Assembly (NCBI GenBank): GCA_014155875.1
Contig: JACEFZ010026832.1
Location: 248,001-312,000 of the forward strand
Direction of reading: 5' to 3'
Length of the DNA stretch: 64,000 nt
Source of the DNA: Cepaea nemoralis
Lineage: Eukaryota; Mollusca; Gastropoda; Stylommatophora; Helicidae
Position 1 is the stretch's first letter; each line of letters starts with the position of its first letter. The notes below the pieces were generated by a model. It saw only the letters and a list, made by a program, of their open reading frames with translations. It ran no database searches and had not been told where the DNA came from. Both the position numbers and the translations under genes were made by a program. Below, piece by piece: positions 55,756-64,000 of this stretch.

Positions 55756-56012
55756 ATGGAAGAAACCAAAGTGGAAACTAACCCACAAAATAGCCCAGAG
55801 GGGGAAAGAAATTCGTTCTGGTGCACGTTTGGTCGGCGAGTGCCGCGACTAGAGAGGTTGTCTTCTTCTGTCATCTGGTTGCTCTATACACAGTCATTGG
55901 CGTATCACTACTCAATCTGTCTCGAGACAGCGTCGACGCAGTCGAGGGTAAGTTGTGGATCGCTCTTCCAAGCAGCAGTCTGGGTTACATGCTAACAAAC
56001 CCTGAAATATGA
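55756..56012 (+). pseudogene. Small one-span membrane protein, left arm (frameshifted)
   Basis: ATG at 55756, hydrophilic N-terminus (EETKVETNPQNSPEGE). Around 55800 the reading must change frame to enter the conserved part: TREVVFFCHLVALYTVIGVS (a membrane span), then LWIALPSSSLGYMLTNPEI and TGA at 56010-56012. The stop overlaps the next start as ATGA. I recall small proteins ending in a similar GYLLPNP-type motif next to the LPSN protein in invertebrate Polinton-like loci; this is memory, not a search. Both arms share the same frame break. Role unknown; perhaps a virion membrane or scaffold protein. Confidence 0.55.
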
Positions 56013-56736
56013 GCTTCTACCTGACATTACCGAGTAATGCTGCGCCGAACATGTTTCCCAAGAACACACCAGGTCACTATTTCGTCAAGTTACCGCAGAC
56101 TATTGAGGTGAGTCAACATTTCGAATTGGGTCTGGCCGAAATTCAATTGCCCAACTACTACTGCAATGTGCTAGAGAACGAAGTATGGCTAAGATACATC
56201 CCCCAAACGGTAGAGTGATAAGACAGGCGTGTCCCCTGGTCTGTACAGTTCACCAGACGCGTTTATATCTGCACTGAATCGTCTAATGAAAGATCGGAAG
56301 GTGGACGATCAGCTCTGTGTTCTATTCCATTTCGACAACACATCAAAGAAAGTCATCGTGAAAATACTCGAACCCGGGGGCCACTATTACATTTAGTGAG
56401 AAGTTGCAAGAGATACTAGATACAATTGAAGGTGAAGGGGCGATAGGCCTGACTAACGACCTGCAAAATGTGTACGTATACTGCGATTACATTGCGGCGA
56501 GGCCAGTCGGATACGTCATGGTCCCACTACTAAGGACGGTTCATATCATAAATCAGCGCTCAACCTCAGTGTTTCGCACCTAGGACAAACTTCACTACAT
56601 ACCGCTGAGTCGTTACTTCTTCGACACGGTGGAAATACTTCTAACCATTGATACGGGCACAAAGGTCGTATTCACTACCGAGACTTCAGTGCTAACGTTA
56701 CATGTTCGAGTTTGGAAGAGATCAGACCTAGAATAA
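56009..56736 (+). pseudogene. LPSN-motif protein (putative virion protein), left arm
   Basis: ATG at 56009. The start MSFYLTLPSNAAPNMFPKNT and the segment HFELGLAEIQLPNYY define a family I remember from Polinton/adintovirus-like elements of cnidarians and molluscs, about 240-300 residues and probably a structural protein. The full span here is ~242 codons. A frameshift after WLRYIPQ (about 56205) closes the frame early in this arm. The rest can be followed in other frames through DTVEILLTIDTGTKVVF to the stop TAA at 56734-56736. No enzyme motif. N-terminal beta-rich composition fits a capsid-associated protein, but function is not shown by the sequence. Confidence 0.6.
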
Positions 56737-56992
56737 TAGTGAAATACGGGGCAGTACATCAAAACCCCAGACTGTCCGAAGACATGATATGCCCGACACT
56801 CAGATGATTGATGCCTCGGTTATATTCAAGACTCAGATAACAGCCCACCAAGCAGGAGACAGTTTTATGATTACATGCTAAGTGACATGTACATACCAGG
56901 CTACCAACCGAAAAAACCAACCTACTGAGACAATGGTGTGAAGAAATCCAGAAACAACATGCAATGTGTATAGCTCTGTATGTGAAAATAAA
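56736..56992 (+). pseudogene. Third small ORF and AATAAA, left arm (start lost)
   Basis: Homologous to the right-arm ORF starting MVEYGAVHQ, but here the ATG is ATA (AATAATAGTG) and one extra A in CATCAAAACCCC shifts the frame. TAG at 56971-56973, AATAAA at 56987-56992. Confidence 0.45.
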
Positions 56993-57299
56993 ATGTTGTG
57001 ATGATACTATGTATATCACCTCATATCACATCATCCATTTCGTATAATGACATTATACATTTTTTATTCTTGAAAAATGTACTGAAATACTGTAAAATGT
57101 ACTGAAATACTGTAAAATAAACAGGCATACATTATAATTACGTCTTGGTTGTTGAATTTTTGTTAGTGTTTACACTGTGTATAGTTGTGATGTGATGAGA
57201 GAATGACGCATATTGGTGACAAATTAAAGAAATATTTCAACAAAACTAAGGAAACGAGTTAACTAAAGTAGGAAAAACTGTTGACCATAGTCTGAAATA

Positions 57300-58857
57300 G
57301 CTCAACCAAAATTATGAAAAGTAGGAAACTTTGCAAAACTTAGGAAAATCTGTTACCCAAAAAGGAAAAATATTTGACCACATTTTAATCAAATTTATGA
57401 AAAGTAGGAAAACTTGTTAACCAAATGGCAAACATCTTGGTCAAGTAAGAAAAAGTGTTCACCAAATGTGAAAATATTAGCCAAATTTCAAACCAAACTT
57501 ATAAAAATCTCAGTCAAACATATGAAAAGTAGAAAAATTTGTTAACCAAATGTGAAAAGTTTGGCCAACTTTCACCCAAACTTATGAAAAGTGGGAAAAA
57601 TTGTTGTCCAGATGTGAAAAGTTTGACCAAATGTCACCCAAACTTATGAAAAGTAAGAAATTTTTTTTAACCAAATGTGAAAAAGTTAGCCAAACCTCAA
57701 ATCAAACTTATAAACAATCTCAGTCAAACATATAAAAAGTAGGCAAATTTTATTAACCAAACGTGAAAAGTTTGGCCAGATTTCACCCAAACTTATGAAA
57801 AGTGGAAATTTTTGTTGTCCAGATGTAAAAAGTTTAACCAATTCTCACCCAAACTTATGTAAAGTAGGAAACTTTGCTAACCAAATGGCAAAAATCTTGG
57901 CCAAGTAAGAAAAAGTGTTCACCAAATGTGAAACGGTTAGCCAAATTTCAAACCAAACTTATAAAAATCTCAGTCAAGCATATGAAAAGTAGGAAAATTT
58001 GTTAACCAAACGTGAAAAGTTTGGCCAACTTTCACCCAAACTTATGAAAAGTGAGAAATGTTGTTGTCCAGATGTGAAAATTTTGACCAAATCTCACCCA
58101 AAACTTATGAAAAGTAGGAAACTTTGTTAACCAAATGTTAAAAGTTTGGCCAAATTTCATCCAAATTTATAAAAATCTCAGTCAAACTTATTAAATAACT
58201 AGGAAAATTTATTAACCAAAGTGCAAAATTTTGACCACATTTCAAACACACACAAAAAAAGTAGGAAACTTTGGTAACCAAAGGTGAAAAGTTTGGCCAA
58301 ATTTAAACCAAATCCATAAAAAGTAGGACATTTTGTTGACAAAATGTGAAAAAATTGTGGCCAAAGTTCAACCAATTTTATAAATCTCTCATCCATACTT
58401 ATGAAAAGTAGGAAATTTTGTTGTCCAGATGTGAAATGTTTGACCAAATTTCAAACAAACTCATAAAAGAGTAGGAAACTTTGTTAACCAAATGTGAAAC
58501 GTTTGGAAAAAGTTAATCGAAACTTATAAAAAGTAGGAAACTTTGTTAACCAAATGTGAAAATGTTTGGACAAGTGAAGAAATATTTCGTGCAAAACTGA
58601 TGAAAAGTAGGAAATTGTGTTAGCAAAATAAGAAAAATTTTAGCTACATTTTAGCAAAAATTATAAAAAAGTAGGAAAATTCCTTAACCAACAGGGAAAA
58701 AATATCTCACGTTGTCATTATACATCCCAACCTACTAGAGATATTCGCCTGACCCCTATGCAAACAACAGCTGCATTTCAGAAAATTAAATGTATCTTAT
58801 GTAATAAGTCACGATGGTTGAATGAAAACATAAAATTTCACCAATAAATTGTACAAA
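57300..58857. repeat. Central AT-rich repeat region
   Basis: Degenerate repeats of AAACTTATGAAAAGTAGGAA, TTTGTTAACCAAATGTGAAA and AGTTTGGCCAAATTTCACCC, each ~55-60 bp and often in pairs, run from about 57250 to 58700. They are in one orientation only, so the centre is not palindromic. The remaining ~150 bp is unique AT-rich sequence. No gene. Confidence 0.85.
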
Positions 58858-58924
58858 AAATTAACAATTAAATTTCTCTTTATGTTTCCAAGCTGTTTCC
58901 ATGTGGAAATTTAATTGTTAATTT
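58858..58924. other. 19 bp perfect hairpin at the inner edge of the right arm
   Basis: AAATTAACAATTAAATTTC (58858-58876) pairs with GAAATTTAATTGTTAATTT (58906-58924) around a 29 nt loop. The right half ends where the homology to the left arm begins (TTTCAGACTATGGTC). No equivalent hairpin is present at the left inner edge near 57300. Confidence 0.75.
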
Positions 58925-59219
58925 CAGACTATGGTCAACAGTTTTACCTACTTTGGTTAACTCGTTTCCTTAGTTTTGTTGAAATATTTCTTGAATTTGT
59001 CACCAATATGTGTCATTCTCTCATCACATGACAACTATATACACCGTAAACACTAACAAAATTCAACAACCAAGACGTAATTATAATATATGCCTGTTTA
59101 TTTACAGTATTTCAGTATATTTTACAGTATTTCAGTACATTTTTCAAGAATAAAAAATGTATAATGTCATTATACATATGATGTGATATGAGGTAGTATA
59201 CATAGTATCATCACAAAAT

Positions 59220-59475
59220 TTTATTTTCACATACAGAGCTATACACATTGTATGTTGTTTCTGGATTTCTTCACACCATTGTCTGAGTAGTTCGTTTTTT
59301 TTTTCGGTTGGTAGCCTGGTATGTACATGCCACTTAGCATGTAATCATAAAACTGGTCTCCTGCTTGGTGGGCTGATATCTGAGTCTTGTAGATAACCGA
59401 GGCATCAATCTGAGTGTCGGCACGTCATGTCTTCGGACAGTCTGGGGTTTGATGTACCGCCCCGTATTCCACCAT
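59220..59475 (-). pseudogene. Third small ORF (about 79 codons) and AATAAA, right arm
   Basis: The ATG at 59475 shares one base with the preceding stop (TAATG). It starts MVEYGAVHQTPDCPKT, has an in-frame TGA, then DTQIDASVIYKTQISAHQ and GDQFYDYMLSGMYIPGYQPK. An A run then shifts the frame before the TAG at 59241-59239. AATAAA follows at 59225-59220. The coding-like wording between two stop-start overlaps and a poly-A signal supports a real ancestral gene; its function is unknown. Confidence 0.45.
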
Positions 59476-60203
59476 TATTCTAGGTCTGATCTCTTCCGAA
59501 CTCGAAAATGTAACGTCAGCACTGAAGTCCCAGCAGTGAATGCGACCTTTGTGCCCGTATCAATGGTTATACGTATTTCCACCGTGTCGCAGGAGTAACG
59601 ACTCAGCGGTATGTAGTGAGGTTTGTCCTAGGTGCAAAACACTGAGGTTGAGCGCTGATTCATGATAGGAACCGTCCTTAGTAGTGGGATCATGACGTAT
59701 CCAATTGGCCTCGCCGCAATGTAATCGCAGTATATGTAGACATTTTGCAGGTCGATATTCAGGCCTATCGCCCCTTCACCTTCAATTGTATCTAATATCT
59801 CTTGCAACTTCTCACTAAATGTAATAGTGTCCTCCGGGTTCGAGTATTTTCACGATGACTTTGTTTGATGCGTTGTCGAAATGGAATAGAACACATAGCT
59901 GATCGTCCACCTTCCGATCTTCATTAGACGATTCAGTGCAGATATAAACGCGTCTGGTGTACTGTACAGACCCGGGGGACACGCCTTTCTTATCACTCTA
60001 CCGTTTGGTGGGATGTATCTTAGCCATACTTCGTTCTCTAGCACATTGCAGTAATAGTTGGGCAATTGAATTTCGACCAGACCCACTTCGAAATGTTGAC
60101 TCACCTCAATAGTCTGCGGTAACTTGACGAAATAGTGACCTGGTGTGTTCTTTGGAAACATGTTCGGCGAAGCATTACTCGGTAATGTCAGGTAGAAGCT
60201 CAT
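59475..60203 (-). pseudogene. LPSN-motif protein (putative virion protein), right arm
   Basis: Mirror copy, ATG at 60203, stop TAA at 59477-59475. The N-terminal 50 residues differ from the left arm at three places (for example HFEVGLVEIQLPNYY). This arm keeps the frame where the left arm breaks, but loses it later (about 59945, after LNRLMK) through loss of one A. Thus each arm has a different lesion. Confidence 0.6.
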
Positions 60204-60455
60204 ATTTTAGGATTTGGTATCATTAACCCAGACTGCTGCTTAGAAGAGCAATCCACAACTTACCCTCGACTGCGTCGACGCTGTCTCGAGACAGATTGAG
60301 TAGTGATACGCCAATGACTGTGTATATAGCAACCAGATGACAGAAGAAGACAACCTCTCTAGTCGCGGCACTCGCCGACCACACGTGCACCAGAACGAAT
60401 TTCTTTCCCCCTCTGGGCTATTTTGTGGGTTAGTTTCCACGTTGGTTTCTTCCAT
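60200..60455 (-). pseudogene. Small one-span membrane protein, right arm (frameshifted)
   Basis: Mirror copy starting at ATG 60455, with the same early frame break, the same hydrophobic span in the second frame and the same ATGA overlap with the next ORF. The C-terminal tail reads NPKI in place of NPEI. Confidence 0.55.
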
Positions 60456-60619
60456 TACCGCTGTTTTTGAACTACTGGGCCATTACACTCGTGTCTCGGC
60501 TATATCATTAGTTGCTATTGGCAAATGCAAAATTCAGTGCTCGATGCGATCCTTGTGGGACATTGCCGGTGTTACCCATATGCCTACTTGGAGAAATACA
60601 ACATAAATGTGAAAGATTA

Positions 60620-60859
60620 TCAAAAAGCCAACTTGCCTTTCGCGACTTGTAACATTGTGAACTGGTTGCTATCCACTGTGACCGGTACTTCTAGACGGTG
60701 AATGGTGGACGCTATATACACGATGTCTGCTGACGTAGAATGACTCAGCAGAATATTATGCACTGCCTGGTCATGTGACCGGGTGCAAAGCCATCTTTGA
60801 CCAGTTGAGTCATTAGTAACGTGTTTCGGTTGTATCCCATAAGACACGTGACCGGACAC
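60620..60859 (-). other. Open frame upstream of the gene block, right arm (79 codons)
   Basis: Mirror of 55351-55590, ending VDSNQFTMLQVAKGKLAF. Conservation of the open frame between arms is the only evidence for coding. Confidence 0.3.
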
Positions 60860-60879
60860 AGCGCCATCTTTGATCGGTT

Positions 60880-61215
60880 TTAGCGACGTGGTCTGGTTTC
60901 TCCATTACCACGTGTGATCGGATGCGACGCCATCGTTGACCACTTGTAGCCAGTGAGCCCGTGGTCTGGTTGTAGTGATTAAACATGCGACTGGAAGCAT
61001 AGCCATATTTCATCGGATGTGACCATTACCCATGTGTAACGGATACAGCTCCATCTTTGAGCAGCTTTAGCCACGTGGTCTGGTTTTGCCATTACCACGT
61101 GTGATCGGATGCGACGCCATCGTTGACCGGCTTTAGCCAGTGAGCACGTGGTCTGGTTGTAGTCATTACAATGCGACCGGAAGCAGAGCCATACTTGCTC
61201 CGATGTGACCATTAC
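60880..61215. promoter_or_regulatory. CACGTG-bearing repeats, right arm
   Basis: Mirror cluster with CCACGTGGTCTGG and TACCACGTGTGATCGG words; about five CACGTG sites. The repeat unit structure matches the left arm. Confidence 0.4.
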
Positions 61216-61379
61216 CCATGTGTATCGTTATGCGGTCAGTACGCTCTGAGTCATCCTCCGGTTTTCCCTAAAGACATGTCTGAACACGTTCACTATGTTC
61301 ACCCCCACCGACATAGCCCCGTGATGAGTCACCCAGGCGGTCACCGTCAGATCAGCCACCTATGAGTTCAATCTTTAGA

Positions 61380-62760
61380 CTTTAATATGAGTCTTACCCT
61401 CTGGCTATTATCAAGGAACGGACGTATTTATCTACCACCGCCCCACTCGACCACCCTTAACAATGATCAGAAGCACCTATCTAACCTTTCCTCCACTCAC
61501 AAACCCCTTACCAATGAATTTCATTAAGCCATACTCGCTACATCCGATAATACCGGCCATCTTTACCTTTTTAATGTTTTCATTTGAAGCCTATGTGATG
61601 ATAGTGTATAGGCCACTACGACACTCTACAGACCACTAATAACTGCTACCCACCCCTTACCAATGAATTTCACTAAGCTATACCCGCTGCAATCAATATT
61701 ATCGGTCATTTTTACATTTTTAAGGTGTTCATTTGTAACCTTGTTATGATAGTGTATTAGCACCACTATGACACTCTACGGACCACTAATAACTGCTACC
61801 CACCCTTACCAATCGAATTTCACTAAGCTATACCACTACAATCAATAATAGCGGCCATTTTACTTTTTAAGGTTTTCATTTGTCACCTGTATGATGATAG
61901 TGTATAGGTCACTACGACACACTACAGAGCACTAATATCCGCTACCCACCCCTTACCAACGACTTTCACTAAGTTATACCACCTACAATCAATAACACCG
62001 ACCATCTTCACTTTTAAGGTTTTCATTTGTAACCCGTATGTTGATAGTGTTTCCAATACTACGACTTCTACGAACCACTAATAACTGCTACCCACCCCTT
62101 ACCAACGAATTTCAGTAAGCTATACCCGCTAAAATCAATAATATCGGCCATTGTTTACTTTTTAAGGTTTTAATTTGTAACCCTATGATGATAGTGACCA
62201 AGCCACTGTGACCCTATACAGACCACTAATAACCGCCTACCCCCCCCCCCCCCCCCCCCTTAACCATCGACTGTCACTAAGCTATACCCGATAAAATCAA
62301 TAATATCGGCCATTTTTACTTTTTAAGGTTTTCATTTGTAACCTGTGTGATGATAGTGAATAAGCAGCTACGATCCTCAACAGATCAGTAATAACCGCTA
62401 CCCACCCCTTACCAACGAATTTTACTAAGCTATACCCGCTAAAATCAATACTATCGGCTATTTTTACTTTTTAATGTTTTCATTTGTAACCTGTGTGATG
62501 ATAGTGAATAAGCAGCTACGACCCTCAACAGATCAGTAATAACCGCTACCCACCCCTTACCAACGAATTTTACTAAGCTATACCCGCTAAAATCAATACT
62601 ATCGGCCATTTTTTACTTTTTAAGGTTTTCGTTTGTAACCTGTGTGATGGTAGTGTTTACACTACGACACTCTACAGATCATATAGCCGCCATATATACA
62701 TTTTTACTTATAGGTTTTTACATATGACGCCCGTCACGACCCAAGGTTCGAACCGCCTAG
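61380..62760. repeat. ~150 bp tandem array, right arm (about 9 units)
   Basis: Reverse complement of the left array: CTACCCACCCCTTACCAACG recurs about every 150 bp. One unit carries a run of ~19 C at 62241-62259 in place of the usual CCACCCC. The missing units relative to the left account for most of the arm-length difference. Confidence 0.9.
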
Positions 62761-62999
62761 TCCCAGCTGACACGCTGACACCCACGCCCCTCTTCTGAGC
62801 TCCCACCCCCACGCCCGTCCACCCCCTTGACCACCCTGAGGAAACGCACTGTAATCCTACGACTTACACATCACCCATGGAATGATGATAGTGTTTATGT
62901 CCAATGCAGATTTTAAAAAAAAGAAGACAAACAAAAAAGAAACCGAGGAGAAAGAGCACTGTACCCCTAACACAGCATCAATCGTTGGCTGATGGTCTC

Positions 63000-63085
63000 G
63001 CTCACTAAACTAATACTATCAGCAATTATTAAAATACAAACAAAAATCCCCCCCCCCCCCCCCCCCCAAAAAAAAAAGAGAGGTA
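63000..63085. other. Poly-C and A-rich variant near the right terminus
   Basis: A C run (about 63049-63067) followed by an A run replaces the TTTTTTGGGGAATATTTTTTTTTG stretch of the left arm (about 52430-52452). A local expansion, without coding. Confidence 0.6.
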
Positions 63086-63191
63086 ATAGTGTAAGACCAC
63101 TCGCTTATTTATTCATGAGTTGCATCCCTTGACATGTCAAAGGTCACTTGCGGTCCGCTTTTGTGACGTTTCGCTTGCGTAGCTAGACCTT

Positions 63192-63224
63192 TTTATATAG
63201 TAACAAATTATGGAGCGGCTCCAT
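63192..63224 (-). promoter_or_regulatory. Subterminal hairpin and TATA box, right arm
   Basis: Mirror of the left arm: TATATAAAAAGG on the minus strand (TTTATATA at 63192-63199) and the 7 bp stem ATGGAGC/GCTCCAT at about 63210-63224. Confidence 0.5.
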
Positions 63225-63257
63225 ATTTCATAATTAGTTAGGACCTGACATACTATT

Positions 63258-63263
63258 AGCGTT
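63258..63263. repeat. Target-site duplication, right copy (AGCGTT)
   Basis: Exact 6 bp match to 52245-52250. Its position is defined by where the arm homology stops. Confidence 0.8.
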
Positions 63264-63334
63264 CTCTCTTGTAATTTGTCCTGAACCAATAAATTGTGGC
63301 CTCTGTTATAGTTCATGTAATTTATCTTTTTATA

Positions 63335-63407
63335 TTGGCCTATATCTACTGCATTCGAGGACAAACTCAACAGAGATATCAGCGAGCTTAAGTTGACTGC
63401 TGCTTTC
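63335..63407 (+). pseudogene. LINE-2-related C-terminal fragment
   Basis: Encodes FEDKLNRDISELKLTAAF, matching FEDKLYGDINKLKLTAAYF at the LINE-2 C-terminus (39118-39180). About 70 bp only, embedded in unrelated sequence. Confidence 0.7.
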
Positions 63408-63739
63408 TCTGGATTAGTTCATATAATGAATGAAGGTGGGCGGAGACGAAGATTTCTTTTCATTATTATGATCGTCATCAGTATTATTATCACCATCATC
63501 ATAATGTGCAACCTAGGCAGTTATGGTTCATCATCTCATACAAGCGTATTTGGTCAGAATGTGTGTTCATGTCCCTGTTATGCCATGCTGTAACCCTTTC
63601 AGGTATTTATCACTTTGTCTTCACTTTCTATTATTCCATCAATTATTTTCCAGCTGTAATTGAGTTCTCAAGCTTATTTCTCCGCATAAGGTGCTCAAGA
63701 TCTGTCTTCTTTTGATTTCACTTATTCGTTTGCCGTTTT

Positions 63740-63895
63740 CATTTGTTTCTTGATGGTGTTGTTCCATTCGTTATTTTGTCCATCGTCTTGCATGTTCCTA
63801 AGAAACGGTATTTCTACCGCCATTAAACGCGACTCAGTTTGTGTGCACACTGTCCATATTTTACATGCACACAACAGTATGAGTTCCGTACACTG
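63740..63895 (-). pseudogene. LINE reverse transcriptase C-terminal fragment
   Basis: The minus-strand reading gives CACKIWTVCTQTESRLMAVE then IPFLRNMQD and NTIKKQMKT, the post-RT 'ACESWTLT...RLxAVEMRFLR' region of non-LTR elements. Short and decayed; a fourth LINE lineage in the window, or a relative of the one at 12.66 kb. Confidence 0.65.
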
Positions 63896-63900
63896 TCTTC

Positions 63901-64000
<100 letters not shown>

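Larger units (their letters stand above)
52251..63257. mobile_element. 11 kb palindromic Polinton-like element with capsid-type gene block in each arm
   Basis: The left arm (52251-57300) and right arm (58922-63257, reverse complement) are homologous from end to end around a ~1.6 kb centre. Left terminus AGTAGTATGTCAGGTCC, right terminus (reverse complement) AATAGTATGTCAGGTCC. The 6 bp direct duplication AGCGTT flanks it. A 5'-AG end and 6 bp duplication are established features of Polinton/Maverick elements. Each arm carries TATA box, ~150 bp repeat array, CACGTG cluster, three overlapping ORFs and AATAAA. Polymerase, integrase, protease, ATPase and major capsid genes are absent, so it is non-autonomous. 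Arms differ in array copy number (accounting for the ~0.7 kb length difference) and in private mutations, so it is not a simple assembly echo. Confidence 0.78.

Noticed and set aside
52245..63263. Palindrome as a pure assembly or library artefact
   Set aside because: Arms differ in array length, homopolymers and many private mutations, and an exact 6 bp duplication flanks the unit. Long-read confirmation would still be decisive.

Overview
ORGANISM. The window is nuclear DNA of an invertebrate metazoan. It is AT-rich and packed with nested eukaryotic transposons, tRNA-derived SINEs, microsatellites (TA, CT, CA), long poly-G and poly-C runs and complex satellites. I see no operons, no ribosome binding sites and no intact single-copy host gene. 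A mollusc, perhaps a bivalve, fits the element mix, but this is inference, not proof. LAYOUT. 1-7.9 kb holds non-coding repeats: a tandem array at 1.55-2.27 kb, then two diverged copies of a ~1.4 kb block, each carrying a tRNA-Asp-like segment, and one stray satellite monomer. 7.95-20.54 kb is an LTR-type element (here TE-A) with ~370 bp direct repeats and a broken Lys/Arg-rich reading frame but no visible pol. It contains a 5'-truncated LINE (12.66-13.32 kb). Its right LTR is split by a minus-strand Ty3/Gypsy element of Gmr1 type (14.24-20.37 kb). 21.6-31.96 kb is an APE-type LINE, split by a second, long-LTR Gmr1-type Gypsy element (23.70-30.72 kb) that itself carries a 216 bp insertion. 31.96-33.97 kb and 42.94-45.74 kb are inverted copies of a Tc1/mariner-like element that carries a SINE. 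34.0-40.2 kb is a ~406 bp satellite into which a near full-length RNase H-bearing LINE (35.0-39.79 kb) inserted. It is followed by a truncated hAT (ZMYM1-like) transposase, then, after the second mariner copy, by a LINE endonuclease fragment, a piggyBac remnant, small SINE/LINE tails, a MITE-like element (49.12-50.35 kb) and a 0.61 kb tandem duplication interrupted by poly-G. THE UNUSUAL SYSTEM. 52,251-63,257 is an 11.0 kb giant palindrome: left arm ~5.05 kb, right arm ~4.34 kb, AT-rich repeat centre ~1.6 kb. It starts 5'-AG and is flanked by a perfect 6 bp target-site duplication (AGCGTT), the Polinton/Maverick hallmark. Each arm carries, from outside in: a subterminal hairpin and TATA box, an array of ~150 bp tandem repeats (about 14 units left, 9 right), a cluster of CACGTG sites, and a compact three-ORF block. 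The block consists of a one-span membrane protein, a ~242-residue protein with an LPSN motif near its start, and a ~79-residue protein. They are joined by ATGA and TAATG stop-start overlaps and followed by AATAAA. I recall similar blocks beside capsid genes of Polinton/adintovirus-like elements of invertebrates, but could not verify this. PolB, integrase, protease, ATPase and major capsid are absent. A good working hypothesis is a copy-back (snap-back) defective genome of a protein-primed, Polinton-like dsDNA element, integrated in trans. HOW THE PARTS RELATE. The window is a stratigraphy of insertions. Exact target-site duplications date the Gypsy-1, SINE, LINE and Polinton-like insertions relative to their hosts. 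Every coding region seen is interrupted by stops, frameshifts or deletions, so nothing here looks autonomously active.
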